Shown piece by piece: positions 34,701 to 50,600 of a stretch of DNA of 64,000 bases. How positions within the stretch are numbered: position 1 is the stretch's first letter; every line of letters begins with the position of its first letter. Below the pieces are notes generated by a model. That model saw only the letters and a program-made list of their open reading frames with translations, had not been told where the DNA came from and did no database searches. Source of the DNA: Halictus rubicundus (Eukaryota; Arthropoda; Insecta; Hymenoptera; Halictidae); assembly GCF_050948215.1 (NCBI RefSeq), contig NW_027488565.1, positions 1,550,001 to 1,614,000 of the forward strand. The letters are read 5' to 3'. A program made the translations under genes and the position numbers.

Positions 34701-37700
34701 GAGGATAGGATAGGATAGAGGATAGGATAGGATAGGATAGATGATATTATAGTAAAGAGGATAGGATATGATAGAGGATAGGATAGGGGACTGGATAGGA
34801 TAGAGGATAGGATAGGATAGAGGATAGGATAGGATAGAGGATAGGATAGGATAGAGGATAGGATAGGTTCGAGGATACGATATAGGATTCGATAGGATAG
34901 AGGATAGGATACGATAGAGGATAGGATAGAATAGAGGATAGGATAGGATAGAGGATAGGATAGGATACAGGATAGGATAGGATAGAGGATACGATATGGG
35001 ATTGGATAGGATAAAGGATAGGATACGATAGAGGATAGGATAGGATAGAGGGTAGGATAGGATAGCGGATAGAGGATAGGATAGGATAGAGGATACGATA
35101 TAGGATTGGATAGGATAGAGGATAGGATACGATAGAGGATAGGATAGAATAGAGGATAGGATAGGATAGAGGATAGGATAGGATAGAGGATAGGATAGGA
35201 TAGAGGATAGGATAGGATAGAGGATACGATATAGGATTGGATAGGTTAGAGGATAGGATAGAATAGAGGATAGGATAGGATAGAGGATAGGATAGGATAG
35301 AGGATATGATAGGATAGAGGGTAGGATACGATAGCGGATAGAGGATAGGATAGGATAGAGGATACGGTATAGGATTGGATAGGATAGAGGATAGGATACG
35401 ATAGAGGATAGGATAGAATAGAGGATAGGATAGGATAGAGGATAGGATAGGATAGAGGATAGGATAGGATAGAGGATACGATATAGGATTGGATAGGTTA
35501 GAGGATAGGATAGAATAGAGGATACGATAGGATAGAGGATAGGATAGGATAGAGGATATGATAGGATAGAGGGTAGGATAGGATAGAGGATAGAGGATAG
35601 GATAGGATAGAGGATACGGTATAGGATTGGATAGGATAGAGGATAGGATACGATAGAGGATAGGATAGAATAGAGGATAGGATAGGATAGAGGATAGGAT
35701 AGGATAGAGGATAGGATAGGATAGGATAGATGATATTATAGTAAAGAGGATAGGATATGATAGAGGATAGGATAGGGGACAGGATAGGATAGAGGATAGG
35801 ATAGGATAGAGGATAGGATAGGATAGAGGATAGGATAGGATAGAGGATAGGGTAGGATTGAGTATAGGATAGGATACATGGTATAATAGGGTAGAGGATC
35901 GAATAGGATAGAGGATTGGATAGGGGATTGGATAGGATAGAGGATAGGACAGGATAGAGCATACGATAGAGGACAGGATAGGATAGAGGATAGGATATGA
36001 TAGAGGATAGGATAGGATATGAGATTGGATAGGATAGAGGATAGGATAGGATAGAGGATAGGATAGGATAGAGGATAGGATACGATAGAGGATAGGATTG
36101 GATTGAGGATAGGATAGAGGATTGGATAGGATATGAGATTGAATAGGATATGAGATTGGATAGGATAGAGGATAGGATAGGATAGAGGATAGGATAGGAT
36201 AGGATAGGATAGAGGATAGTATAGGATAGAGGATAGGATACGATAGAGGATAGGATAGAATAGATGACAGGATAGGATAGAGGATAATATAGGATAGAGG
36301 ATAGGATAGAGGATAGGATAGGATAGAGGATAGGATATGATACAGGATAGGATAGGATTGAGGAGAGGATAGGATAGAGGATAGTTTAAAATAGAAGGTA
36401 GGATAGAATAGAGGACAGGATAGGATAGAGGATAGGATACGATAGAGGATAAGATTGGATTGAGGATAGGATAGGATAGAGGATAGGATTGGATTGAGGA
36501 TAGGATAGGATAGAGGATAGGATAGGATAGAGGATAGGATAGGATAGAGGATAGGATAGGATAGAGGATAGGATAGGATAGAGGATAGGATAGGATAGAG
36601 GATACGATATAGGATTGGATAGGTTAGAGGATAGGATAGAATAGAGGATAGGATAGGATAGAGGATAGGATAGGATAGAGGATATGATAGGATAGAGGGT
36701 AGGATAGGATAGCGGATAGAGGATAGGATAGGATAGAGGATACGGTATAGGATTGGATAGGATAGAGTATAGGATACGATAGAGGATAGGATAGAATAGA
36801 GGATAGGATAGGATAGAGGATAGGATAGGATACAGGATAGGATAGGATAGAGGATACGATATGGGATTGGATAGGATAGAGGATAGGATACGATAGAGGA
36901 TAGGATAGGATAGAGGATAGGATAGGATAGAGAATAGGATATAGGATTGGATAGGATAGGGGATAGAATAGGATAGAGGATAGGATAGGATAGAGGATAG
37001 GATATGATAGAGGCTAGGATAGGATAGAGGATAGGATAGGATAGAGGATACGATAGGGGATTGGATAGAATAAAGGATAGGATAGGATACAGGATTGGAT
37101 AGGATAGAAGATAGGATACGATATAGGATAGGACATGATAGAGGATAGGATAGGATATGAGATTGAATAGGATATGAGATTGGATAGGATAGAGGATAGG
37201 ATAGGATAGAGGATAGGATAGGATAGGATAGGATAGAGGATAGTATAGGATAGAGGATAGGATACGATAGAGGATAGGATAGAATAGAGGACAGGATAGG
37301 ATAGAGGATAATATAGGATAGAGGATAGGATAGAGGATAGGATAGAGGATAGGATAGGATAGAGGATAGGATATGATACAGGATAGGATAGGATTGAGGA
37401 GAGGATAGGATAGAGGATAGTTTAAAATAGAAGGTAGGATAGAATAGAGGACAGGATAGGATAGAGGATAGGATACGATAGAGGATAAGATTGGATTGAG
37501 GATAGGATAGGATAGAGGATAGGATTGGATTGAGGATAGGATAGGATAGAGGATAGGATAGGATAGAGGATAGGATAGGATAGAGGATAGGATAGGATAG
37601 AGGATAGGATAGGATAGAGGATACGATATAGGATTGGATAGGTTAGAGGATAGGATAGAATAGAGGATAGGATAGGATAGAGGATAGGATAGGATAGAGG

Positions 37701-38400
37701 ATATGATAGGATAGAGGGTAGGATAGGATAGCGGATAGAGGATAGGATAGGATAGAGGATACGGTATAGGAGTGGATAGGATAGAGGATAGGATACGATA
37801 GAGGATAGGATAGAATAGAGGATAGGATAGGATAGAGGATAGGATAGGATAGAGGACAGGATAGGATAGGATAGATGATATTATAGTAAAGAGGATAGGA
37901 TATGATAGAGGATAGGATAGGGGACTGGATAGGATAGAGGATAGGATAGGATAGAGGATAGGATAGGATAGAGGATAGGATAGGATAGAGGATAGGATAG
38001 GATAGAGGATAGGATAGGATAGAGGATAGGATAGGTTCGAGGATACGATATAGGATTCGATAGGATAGAGGATAGGATACGATAGAGGATAGGATACGAT
38101 AGAGGATAGGATAGAAGAGAGGATAGGATAGGATAGAGGATAGGATAGGATAGAGGATAGGATAGGATATAGGATACGATATGGGATTGGATAGGATAGA
38201 GGATAGGATAGGATAGACGATAGGATTGGATAGAGGATAGGATAGGATACAGGATATGATAGGATAGAGGATTGGATAGGATAGAGGATAGGATTGGATT
38301 GAGGATAGACAGGATAGAGGATCGAATAGGATAGAGGATAGGATAGCATAGAGGATAGGATAGGATAGAGGATAGGGTAGGATTGAGTATAGGATAGGAT
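28740..38400. repeat. Satellite domain marked by TTTAAAATA and GATGATATTATAG units
   Basis: A rare unit with TTTAAAATA occurs at 29181, 31206, 32228, 34052, 36385 and 37421, each within a conserved block of about 300 bp (GAGGAGAGG before it, GAATAGAGGACAGG after it, then ATAAGATTGG). Spacings are 2025, 1022, 1824, 2333 and 1036 bp. A second marker, GATGATATTATAG followed by TAAAGAGG, alternates with it. No gene is seen. Confidence 0.7.
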
Positions 38401-41400
38401 ACATGGTATAATAGGGTAGAGGATCGAATAGGATAGAGGATTGGATATGATAGAGGATACTATAGGATATGAGATTGGATAGGATAGAGGATAGGATAGG
38501 ATAGAGGATAAGATAGGATAGAGGATAGGATAGGATAGAGGATAGGATAGGATAGAGGATAGGATATGATAGAGGATAGGATTGGATTAAGGATAGGATA
38601 GGATAGAGAATAGGATAGGATACATGATATAATAGAGTAGAGGATCGGATAGGATAGAGGATTGGATAGGGGATTGGATAGGATACAGGATAGGATAGGA
38701 TAGAGCATACGATAGAGGACAGGATAGGATAGAGGATAGGATATGATAGAGGATAGGATAGGATATGAGATTGGATAGGATAGAGGATAGGATAGGATAG
38801 AGGATAGGATAGGATAGAGGATAGGATAGGATAGAGGATAGGATTGGATTGAGGATAGGATAGGATAGAGGATAGAATAGGATAGAGGATAGGATAGGAT
38901 AGACGATAGGATAGGATAGAGGATAGGATATGATAGAGTATAGGATAGGATATAGGATAGGATAGGATAGAGGATAGGATACAGGATTGGATAGGATAGA
39001 GGAGAGGATACGATAGAGGATACTAAAGGATAGAGTATAGGATTGGATTGAGGATAGGATAGAGCATACGATAGAGGATAGGATAGGATAGGATAGAGAA
39101 TAGGATAGGATACATGGTATTATAGGGTTGAGGATAGGATAGGGTAGAGGATAGGATAGGGGATTGGATAGGATAGAGGATAGGATAGGATAGAGCATAC
39201 GATAGTGGATAGGATAGGATAGAGGATAGGATAGGATAGAGAATAGGATAGGATAGAGGATAGGTTAGGATTGAGGATAGGATAGGATTAAGGATAGGAT
39301 AGGGGATAGGATAGGATAGAGTATAGGATTGGATAATGGATAGGATAGGATAGAGCCTACGATAGAGCATAGGATAGGATAGGATAGAGAATAGGATAGG
39401 ATACATGGTATTATAGGGTAGAGGATAGGATAGGGGATTGGATAGGATAGAGTATAGGATAGGATAGAGCATACGATAGGATAGAGGATAGGATAAGATT
39501 CAGGATAGGATAGCATAGATGATAGGATGGTATAGAGTATAGGATAGGATTTCATAAATGATAGGATAGGATAGAGGATAGGATAGAATTGAGAAGAGGA
39601 TAGGATAGAGGATAGGATAGGATAGGATAGAGGATAGGATAGGATAGAGGATAGGATAGGATAGACGATAGGATAGGATAGAGGATAGGATATGATAGAT
39701 GATAGGATAGGATAGAGAATAGGATAGGATAGGATTGAGGATAGGATAGGATAGAGGATAGGAAAGGATAGAGGATACTATAGGATAGAGATACGATAGG
39801 ATTGAGGATAGGATAGGAATGAGGATAGGATAGGATAGAGGATAGCATAGGGGATTGGATAGGATGGAGGATAGGATAGGATGGAGGATAGGATAGGATA
39901 GGATTGAGGATAGGATAGGATAGAGGATAGGATAGGATGGTGGATAGGATAGAGGATTGGATAGGATAGAGGATAGGATACGATAGAAGATAGGATACGA
40001 TAGAGGATAGGATATGATAGAGGATAGGTTGGATATGAGATTGAATAGGATAGAGGATAGGATAGGATAGAGGATAGGATAGGATGGAGGAGAGGATAGG
40101 ATAGAGGATAGGATAGGGGATTGATAGGATATAGATTAGGATGGGATAGAATATATTATAGGATAGAGGATAGGATAGGATAGAGGATAGGATAGGATAG
40201 ACGATAGGATAGGATAGAGGATAGGATATGATAGATGATAGGATAGGATAGAGAAGAGGATAGGATAGGATTGAGGATAGGATAGGATTGAGGATAGGAT
40301 AGGATAGAGGATAGGAAATGATAGAGGATACTATAGGACAGAGGATACGATAGGATTGAGGATAGGATAGGTATGAGGATAGGATAGGATTGAGGATAGG
40401 ATAGGGGATTGGATAGGATGGAGGATAGGATAGGATGGAGGATAGGATAGGATAGCATTGAGGATAGGATAGGATAGAGGATAGGATAGGATAGTGGATG
40501 GGATAGAGGATTGGATAGGATAGAGGATAGGATACGATAGAAGATAGGATACGATAGAGGATAGGATATGATAGAGGATAGGATAGGATATGAGATTGAA
40601 TAGGATAGAGGATAGGATAGGATAGAGGATAGGATAGGATGGAGGAGAGGATAGGATAGAGGATAGGATAGGATTGAGGAGAGGATAGGATAGAGGATAG
40701 GATAGGATAGAGGATAGGATAGGATAGAGGATAGGAGAGGATAGAGTATAGCATTGGATTGAGGATAGGATAGGATAGAGGATAGAATAGGATAGAGTAT
40801 AGGATAGGATAGAGGATAGGATAAGATAGAGGATAGGATAGAATAGAGGACAGGATAGGATAGAGGATAAGATAGGATAGAGGATAGGATAGGATAGAGG
40901 ATAGGATAGGATAGAGGATAGGATAGAGGATAGGATAGAGGATAGGATAGGATAGAGGATAGGATAGGATAGAGGATAGGATAGGATAGAGGATAGGATA
41001 GGATAGGATAGAGGATAGGATAGGATAGGATAGAGGATAGGATTGGATAGGATAGAGGATATTACAGGATAGAGGATAGGATTGGATAGAGGATAGGATA
41101 GGATAGAGAATTGGATAGGATAGAGGATAGGATAGGATAGAGGATAGGATAGGGGATTGATAGGATAGAGATTAGGATGGGATAGAGGATATTATAGGAT
41201 AGAGGATAGGATAGGATAGAGGATAGGATAGGATAGAGGATAGGATAGGATAGAGGATAGGATAGGATAGAGGATAGGATAGGATAGAGGATACGATATA
41301 GGATTGGATAGGATGGAGGATAGGATACGATAGAGGATAGGATAGAAGAGAGGATAGGATAGGATAGAGGATAGGATAGGATAGAGGATAGGATAGGATA

Positions 41401-44400
41401 TAGGATACGATATGGGATTGGATAGGATAGAGGATAGGATAGGATAGACGATAGGATTGGATAGAGGATAGGATAGGATAGAGGATAGGATAGGATAGAG
41501 GATTGGATAGGATAGAGGATAGGATTGGATTGAGGATAGACAGGATAGAGGATAGAATAGGATAGAGGATAGGATAGCATAGAGGATAGGATAGGATAGA
41601 GGATAGGGTAGGATTGAGTATAGGATAGGATACATGGTATAATAGGGTAGAGGATCGAATAGGATAGAGGATTGAATATGATAGAGGATACTATAGGATA
41701 TGAGATTGGATAGGATAGAGGATAGGATAGGATAGAGGATAGGATATGATAGAGGATAGGATTGGATTAAGGATAGGATAGGATAGAGAATAGGATAGGA
41801 TACATGATATAATAGAGTAGAGGATCGGATAGGATAGAGGATTGGATAGGGGATTGGATAGGATACAGGATAGGATAGGATAGAGCATACGATAGAGGAC
41901 AGGATAGGATAGAGGATAGGATATGATAGAGGATAGGATAGGATATGAGATTGGATAGGATAGAGGATAGGATAGGATAGAGGATAGGATAGAAGAGAGG
42001 ATAGGATAGGATAGAGGATAGGATAGGATAGAGGATAGAATAGGGTAGAGGATAGGATAGGATAGACGATAGGATAGGATAGAGGATAGGATATGATAGA
42101 GTATAGGATACGATAGAGGATAGGATAGGATAGAGGATAGGATACAGGATTGGATAGGATAGAGGATAGGATACGATAGAGGATACTAAAGGATAGAGTA
42201 TAGGATTGGATTGAGGATAGGATAGAGCATACGATAGAGGATAGGATAGGATAGGATAGAGAATAGGATAGGATACATGGTATTATAGGGTTGAGGATAG
42301 GATAGGTTAGAGGATAGGATAGGGGATTGGATAGGATAGAGGATAGGATAGGATAGAGCATACGATACTGGATAGGATAGGATAGAGAATAGGATAGGAT
42401 AGAGAATAGGATAGGATAGAGGATAGGTTAGGATTGAGGATAGGATAGGATTAAGGATAGGATAGGGGATAGGATAGGATAGAGTATAGGATTGGATAGT
42501 GGATATAATAGGATAGAGCATACGATAGAGGATAGGATAGGATAGGATAGAGAATAGGATAGGATACATGGTGTTATAGGGTAGAGGATAGGATAGGATT
42601 GAGGATAGGATACGATAGAAGATAGGATACGATAGAGGATTGGATATGATAGAGGATAGGATAGGATATGAGATTGAATAGGATAGACGATAGGATAGGA
42701 TAGAGGATAGGATAGGATAGAGGATAGGATAGAGGATTGGATAGGATAGAGGATAGGATACGATAGAGGATAGGATACAATAGAGTATAGGATTGGATTG
42801 AGGATAGGATAGGATAGAGGATAGAATAGGATAGAGAATAGGATAGGATTGAGGAGAGGATAGGATAGAGGATAGGATAGGATAGAGGATAGGATAGGAT
42901 AGAGGATAGGATAGGATAGAGGATAGGATAGAGGATAGGATAGAGGATAGGATAGGATAGGATAGAGGATAGAAGAGACGATATTATAGAGGATAGGATA
43001 GGATAGAGAATAGGATAGGATGGAGGATAGGATAGAGGATAGGATACGATAAGAGGATAGGATAGGATAGAGGATAGGATAGGATTGAGGATAGGATAGG
43101 ATAGAGGATATGATATGATAGATGATAGGATAGGATAGAGGATAGGATAGGATAGAGGATAGGATAGGATAGAGGATAGGATAGGATAGAGGATAGGATA
43201 GGATAGAGGATAGGATAGGATAGAGTATAGGATAGGATAGAGGATAGGATAGGATAGAGGATAGGATAGAGGATAGGATAGAGGATAGGATAGGATAGGA
43301 TAGAGAATAGGATAGGATACATGGTATTATAGGGTAGAGGATAGGATAGGGTAGAGGATAGGATAGGGGATTGGATAGGATAGAGGATAGGATAGGATAG
43401 AGCATACGATAGTGGATAGGATAGGATAGAGGATAGGATAGGATAGAGTATATTATTGGATTCAGGATAGGATAGGATAGTGGATAGGATAAGATAGAGG
43501 ATAGGATAGAATAGAGTACAGGATAGGATAGAGGATAGGATACAGGATTGGATAGGACAGATGATAGGATAGGATAGAGCATACGATAGTGGATAGGATA
43601 GGATAGAGGATAGGATAGGATAGAGAATACTATAATATAGAAGATAGGATAGGATAGAGGATAGGATAGAGGATAGGATAGGATAGAGGATAGGATAGGA
43701 TAGAGGATAGGATAGGATAGAGGATAGGATAGGATAGAGGATAGGATAGGATAGAGGATAGGATAGGATAGAGGATAGGATAGAGGATAGGATAGGATAG
43801 GATAGAGGATAGAAGAGACGATATTATAGAGGATAGGATAGGATAGAGAATAGGATAGGATGGAGGATAGGATAGAGGATAGGATACGATAAGAGGATAG
43901 GATAGGATAGAGGATAGGATAGGATTGAGGATAGGATAGGATAGAGGATAGGATAGGATAGAGGATAGGATAGGATAGGATTGAGGATAGGATAGGATAG
44001 AGGATAGGATAGGATAGTGGATAGGATAGAGGATTGGATAGGATAGAGGATAGGATACGATAGAAGATAGGATACGATACAGGATAGGATATGATAGAGG
44101 ATAGGATAGGATATGAGATTGAATAGGATAGAGGATAGGATAGGATAGAGGATAGGATAGGATGGAGGAGAGGATAGGATAGAGGATAGGATAGGATTGA
44201 GGAGAGGATAGGATAGAGGATAGGATAGGATAGAGGATAGGATAGGATAGAGGATAGGAGAGGATAGAGTATAGCATTGGATTGAGGATAGGATAGGATA
44301 GAGGATAGAATAGGATAGAGTATAGGATAGGATAGAGGATAGGATAAGATAGAGGATAGGATAGAATAGAGGACAGGATAGGATAGAGGATAAGATAGGA

Positions 44401-47400
44401 TAGAGGATAGGATAGGATAGAGAATAGGATAGGATAGAGGATAGGATAGAGGATAGGATAGGATAGAGGATAGGATAGGATAGAGGATAGGATAGGATAG
44501 AGGATAGGATAGGATAGGATAGAGGATAGGATAGGATAGGATAGAGGATAGGATTGGATAGGATAGAGGATATTACAGGATAGAGGATAGGATTGGATAG
44601 AGGATAGGATAGGATAGAGAATTGGATAGGATAGAGGATAGGATAGGATAGAGGATAGGATAGGGGATTGATAGGATAGAGATTAGGATGGGATAGAGGA
44701 TATTATAGGATAGAGGATAGGATAGGATAGAGGATAGGATAGGATAGAGGATAGGATAGGATAGAGGATAGGATAGGATAGAGGATAGGATAGGATAGAG
44801 GATAGGATAGGATAGAGGATAGGATAGGATAGAGGATAGGATAGGATAGAGGATAGGATAGGATAGAGGATAGGATAGGATAGAGGATAGGATAGGATAG
44901 AGGATAGGATAGGATAGAGGATAGGATAGAGGATTGGATAGGATAGAGGATAGGATACGATAGAGGATAGGATACAATAGAGTATAGGATTGGATTGAGG
45001 ATAGGATAGGATAGAGGATAGAATAGGATAGAGAATAGGATAGGATTGAGGTGAGGATAGGATAGAGGATAGGATAGGATAGAGGATAGGATAGGATAGA
45101 GGATAGGATAGAGGATAGGATAGAGGATAGGATAGGATAGGATAGAGGATAGAAGAGACGATATTATAGAGGAAAGGATAGGATAGAGGATAGGATAGAG
45201 GATAGGATAGAGGATAGGATAGAGGATAGGATAGAGGATTGGATAGGATAGAGGATAGGATACGATAGAAGATAGGATACGATAGAGGATAGGATATGAT
45301 AGAGGATAGGATAGGATATGAGATTGAATAGGATAGAGGATAGGATAGGATAGAGGATAGGATGGGATAGAGGATAGGATACGATAGAAGAGACGATATT
45401 ATAGAGGAAAGGATAGGATAGAGAATAGGATAGGATGGAGGATAGGATAGAGGATAGGATACGATAAGAGGATAGGATAGGATAGAGGATAGGATAGGAT
45501 TGAGGATAGGATAGGATAGAGGATAGGATATGATAGATGATAGGATAGGATAGAGGATAGGATAGGATAGAGGAAAGGATAGGATAGAGGATAGGATAGG
45601 CTAGAGGATAGGATAGGAGAGACGATATTATAGGATAGAGGATAGGATATGATAGATGATAGGATAGGATAGAGGATAGGATAGGATAGGATTGAGGATA
45701 GGATAGGATTGAGGATAGGATAGGAGAGAGGATAGGATAGGATAGAGGATACTATAGGATAGAGGATACGATAGGATTGAGGATAGGATAGGAATGAGGA
45801 TAGGATAGGATTGAGGATAGGATAGGAATGAGGATAGGATAGGATTGAGGATAGGATACGATAGAGGATAGGATACAATAGAGTATAGGATTGGATTGAG
45901 GATAGGATAAAATAGAGGATAGAATAGGATAGAGAATAGGATAGGATTGAAGAGAGGATAGGATAGAGGATAGGATAGGATAGAGGATAGGATAGGATAG
46001 AGGATAGGATAGAGGATAGGATAGAGGATAGGATAGGATAGGATAGAGGATAGAAGAGACGATATTATAGAGGAAAGGATAGGATAGAGAATAGGATAGG
46101 ATGGAGGATAGGATAGAGGATAGGATACTATAAGAGGATAGGATAGGATAGAGGATAGGATAGGATTGAGGATAGGATAGGATAGAGGATAGGATAGAGG
46201 ATTGGATAGGATAGAGGATAGGATACGATAGAAGATAGGATACGATAGAGGATAGGATATGATAGAGGATAGGATAGGATAGACGATAGGATAGGATAGA
46301 GGATAGAAGAGATGATATTATAGAGGAAAGGATAGGATAGAGAATAGGATAGGATGGAGGTTAGGATAGAGGATAGGATACGATAGGAGGATAGGATAGG
46401 ATTGAGGATAGGATAGGATTGAGGATAGGATAGGATAGAGGAAAAAGATAGGATAGAAGATAGGATAGGATAGAGTATAGGATTGGATAGAGGATAGGAT
46501 AGAGGATAGGATAGGATAGAGGATAGGATAGAACAGAGTACAGGATAGGATAGAGGATAAGATAGGATAGAGGATAGGATAGGATTGAGGATAGGATAGG
46601 ATTCAGGAGAGGATAGGATACAGGATAGGATAGGATAGAGGATAGGATAGGATAGAGGATAGGATAGAGGATAGGATAGAGGATTGGATAGGATAGAGGA
46701 TAGGATACGATAGAGGATAGGATACAATAGAGTATAGGATTGGATTGAGGATAGGATAGGATAGAGGATAGAATAGGATAGAGAATAGGATAGGATTGAG
46801 GAGAGGATAGGATAGAGGATAGGATACGATAGAGGATAGGATACAATAGAGTATAGGATTGGATTGAGGATAGGATAGGATAGAGGATAGAATAGGATAG
46901 AGAATAGGATAGGATTGAGGAGAGGATAGGATAGAGGATAGGATAGGATTGAGGATAGGATAGGATAGAGGATAGGATAGGATAGAGGATAGGATAGAGG
47001 ATAGGATAGAGGATAGGATAGGATAGGATAGATGATAGGATAGGATAGAGGATAGGATAGGATAGAGGATAGGATAGGATAGAGGATAGGATAGGTTAGA
47101 GGATAGGATAGGATTGAGGATAGGATAGAGGATAGGATGGGATAGATGATAGGATAGGATAGAGGATAGGATAGGATAGGATAGGATAGAGGATATTACA
47201 GGATAGAGGATAGGATTGAATTGAGGATAGGATTGGATAGAAGATAGGATAGGATAGAGAATTGGATAGGATAGAGGATAGGATAGGATAGAGGATAGGA
47301 TAGGGGATTGATAGGATAGAGATTAGGATGGGATAGAGGATATTATAGGATAGAGGATAGGATAGGATAGAGGATAGGATAGGATAGAGGATAGGATAGG

Positions 47401-50400
47401 ATAGAGGATAGGATAGGATAGACGATAGGATAGGATAGAGCATACGATAGAGGATAGGATAGGATAGGATAGAGAATAGGATAGGATACATGGTATTATA
47501 GGGTAGAGGATAGGATAGGGGATTGGATAGGATAGAGTATAGGATAGGATAGAGCATACGATAGGATAGAGGATAGGATAAGATTCAGGATAGGATAGCA
47601 TAGATGATAGGATGGTATAGAGTATAGGATAGGATTGCATAAATGATAGGATAGGATAGAGGATAGGATAGAGGATAGGATAGGATAGGATAGAGGATAG
47701 GATAGGATAGAGTATAGGATAGGATAGACGATAGGATAGGATAGAGGATAGGATATGATAGATGATAGGATAGGATAGAGAATAGGATAGGATAGGATTG
47801 AGGGTAGGATAGGATAGAGGATAGGAAAGGATAGAGGATACTATAGGATAGAGGATACGATAGGATTGAGGATAGGATAGGAATGAGGATAGGATAGGAT
47901 AGAGGATAGGATAGGGGATTGGATAGGATGGAGGATAGGATAGGATGGAGGATAGGATAGGATAGGATTGAGGATAGGATAGGATAGAGGATAGGATAGG
48001 ATGGTGGATAGGATAGAGGATTGGATAGGATAGAGGATAGGATACGATAGAAGATAGGATAGGATGGAGGAGAGGATAGGATAGAGGATAGGATAGGATT
48101 GAGGAGAGGATAGGATAGAGGATAGGATAGGATAGGAGAGAGGATATTATAGGATAGAGGATAGGATTGGATAGAGGATAGGATAGGATAAAGAATTGGA
48201 TAGGATAGAGGATAGGATAGGATAGAGGATAGGATTGGATAGAGGATAGGATAGGATAGAGAATTGGATAGGATAGAGGATAGGATAGGATAGAGGATAG
48301 GATAGGGGATTGATAGGATAGAGATTAGGATGGGATAGAATATATTATAGGAAAGAGGATAGGATTGGATAGAGGATAGGATAGAGGATAGGATAGGATA
48401 GAGGAGAGGATAGAACAGAGTACAGGATAGGATAGAGGATAAGATAGGATAGAGGATAGGATAGGATTGAGGATAGGATAGGATTCAGGAGAGGATAGGA
48501 TAGAGGATAGGATAGGATAGAGGATAGGATAGGATAGAGGATAGGATAGGATTGAGGATATGATAGGATTGAGGATAGGATAGGATAGAGGATAGGAAAG
48601 GATAGAGGATACTATAGGATAGAGGATACGATAGGATTGAGGATAGGATAGGAATGAGGATAGGATAGGATTGAGGATAGGATAGGGGATTGGATAGGAT
48701 GGAGGATAGGATAGGATAGGATTGAGGATAGGATAGGATAGAGGATAGGATAGGATAGAGGATAGGATAGGATGGAGGAGAGGATAGGATAGAGGATAGG
48801 ATAGGATAGTGGATAGGATATGATTGAGGATAGGATATTATAGAGGATGGGATAGAATATATTATAGGATAGAGGAGAGGATAGGATAGAGGATAGGATA
48901 GGATAGACGATAGGATAGGATAGAGGATAGGATATGATAGACGATAGGATAGGATAGAGGATAGGATAGGATAGGATTGAGGATATGATAGGATTGAGGA
49001 TAGGATACGATAGAAGATAGGATACGGTAGAGGATAGGATATGATGGAGGATAGGATAGGATATGAGATTGAATAGGATAGAGGATAGGATAGGATAGAG
49101 GATAGGATAGGATTGAGGAGAGGATAGGATAGAGGATAGGATAGAGGATAGGATAGAGGATAGGATAGGATTGAGGAGTGGATAGGATAGAGGATAGGAT
49201 AGGATAGAGGATAGGATTGGATAGAGGATATTATAGGATAGAGGATAGGATAGGATAGAGGATACGATATTATGGAGGATAGGATAGGATAGAGGATTGG
49301 ATAGAATTGAGGCTAGGATAGAATAGAGGATACGATAGGATAGAGGGTAGGATAGGATAGAGGGTAGGATAGGATAGAGGATAGGATACGATAGTGAATA
49401 GGATAGGATAGGATAGAGAATAGGATTGGATACATGATATTACAGGATAGAGGATAGGATAGGATAGAGGATACCATATTATGGAGGATAGGATAGGATA
49501 GACGATAGGATAGGATAGAGGAAAGAATTGCGGATTGGATAGCATAGAGGATAGGATATGATAGAGGATAGGATAGGATTGAGGATAGGATAGGATAGAG
49601 GATAGGATAGGATAGAGGATAGGATAGAGGATAGGATAGGATAGGATAGAGGATATTATAGGATAGAGGATAGGATTGAATTGAGGATAGGATAGGATAG
49701 AGGATAGGATAGGATAGAGGATAGGATAGGATAGAGGATAGGATAGGATAGAGGATAGGATAGAGGATAGGATAGAGGATAGGATAGGATAGGATAGAGG
49801 ATATTATAGGATAGAGGATAGGATTGAATTGAGGATAGGATTGGATAGAGGATAGGATAGGATAGAGAATTGGATAGGATAGTTGATTTGATAGGATAGA
49901 GGATAGGATAGGGGATTGATAGGATAGAGATTAGGATGGGATAGAGGATAGGATAGGATAGAGGATAGGATAGGATAGAGGATAGGATAGGATAGAGAAT
50001 AGGATAGGATAGAGGATAGGTTAGGATAGAGAATATGATAGGATAGAGGATAGGATAGAGGATAGGATAGGATAGGATAGAGAATAGGATAGGATACATG
50101 GTATTATAGGGTAGAGGATAGGATAGGGTAGAGGATAGGATAGGGTAGAGGATAGAATACAGGATTGGATAGGATAGAGGATAGGAAACGATAGAGGATA
50201 GGATAGGATAGAGTATAGGATTGGATTGAGGATAGGATAGGATAGAGGATAGAATAGGATAGAGGATAGGATAGGATAGAGGATAGGATAGGATAGAGTA
50301 TAGGATAGGATAGAGGATAGGATAGGATAGAGGATAGGATAGAGGATAGGATAGAGGATAGGATAGAGGATAGGATAGGATAGGATAGAGAATAGGATAG

Positions 50401-50600
50401 GATACATGGTATTATAGGGTAGAGGATAGGATAGGGTAGAGGATAGGATAGGGGATTGGATAGGATAGAGGATAGGATAGGATAGAGCATACGATAGTGG
50501 ATAGGATAGGATAGAGGATAGGATAGGATAGAGTTTATTATTGGATTCAGGATAGGATAGGATAGTGGATAGGATAAGATAGAGGATAGGATAGAATAGA
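38400..50600. repeat. Satellite domain with mixed 12-, 17- and 22-bp units
   Basis: Units of two, three and four GGATA alternate, and variants such as GGGGATTGATAGG with GATTAGGATGGG recur (about 40115, 41154, 44664, 47301, 48305, 49909). A landmark block is repeated 840 bp apart (GAAGAGACG at 42972 and 43812), and the singular TATAGCATTGG recurs 3523 bp apart (40751 and 44274). No gene is seen. Confidence 0.7.
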
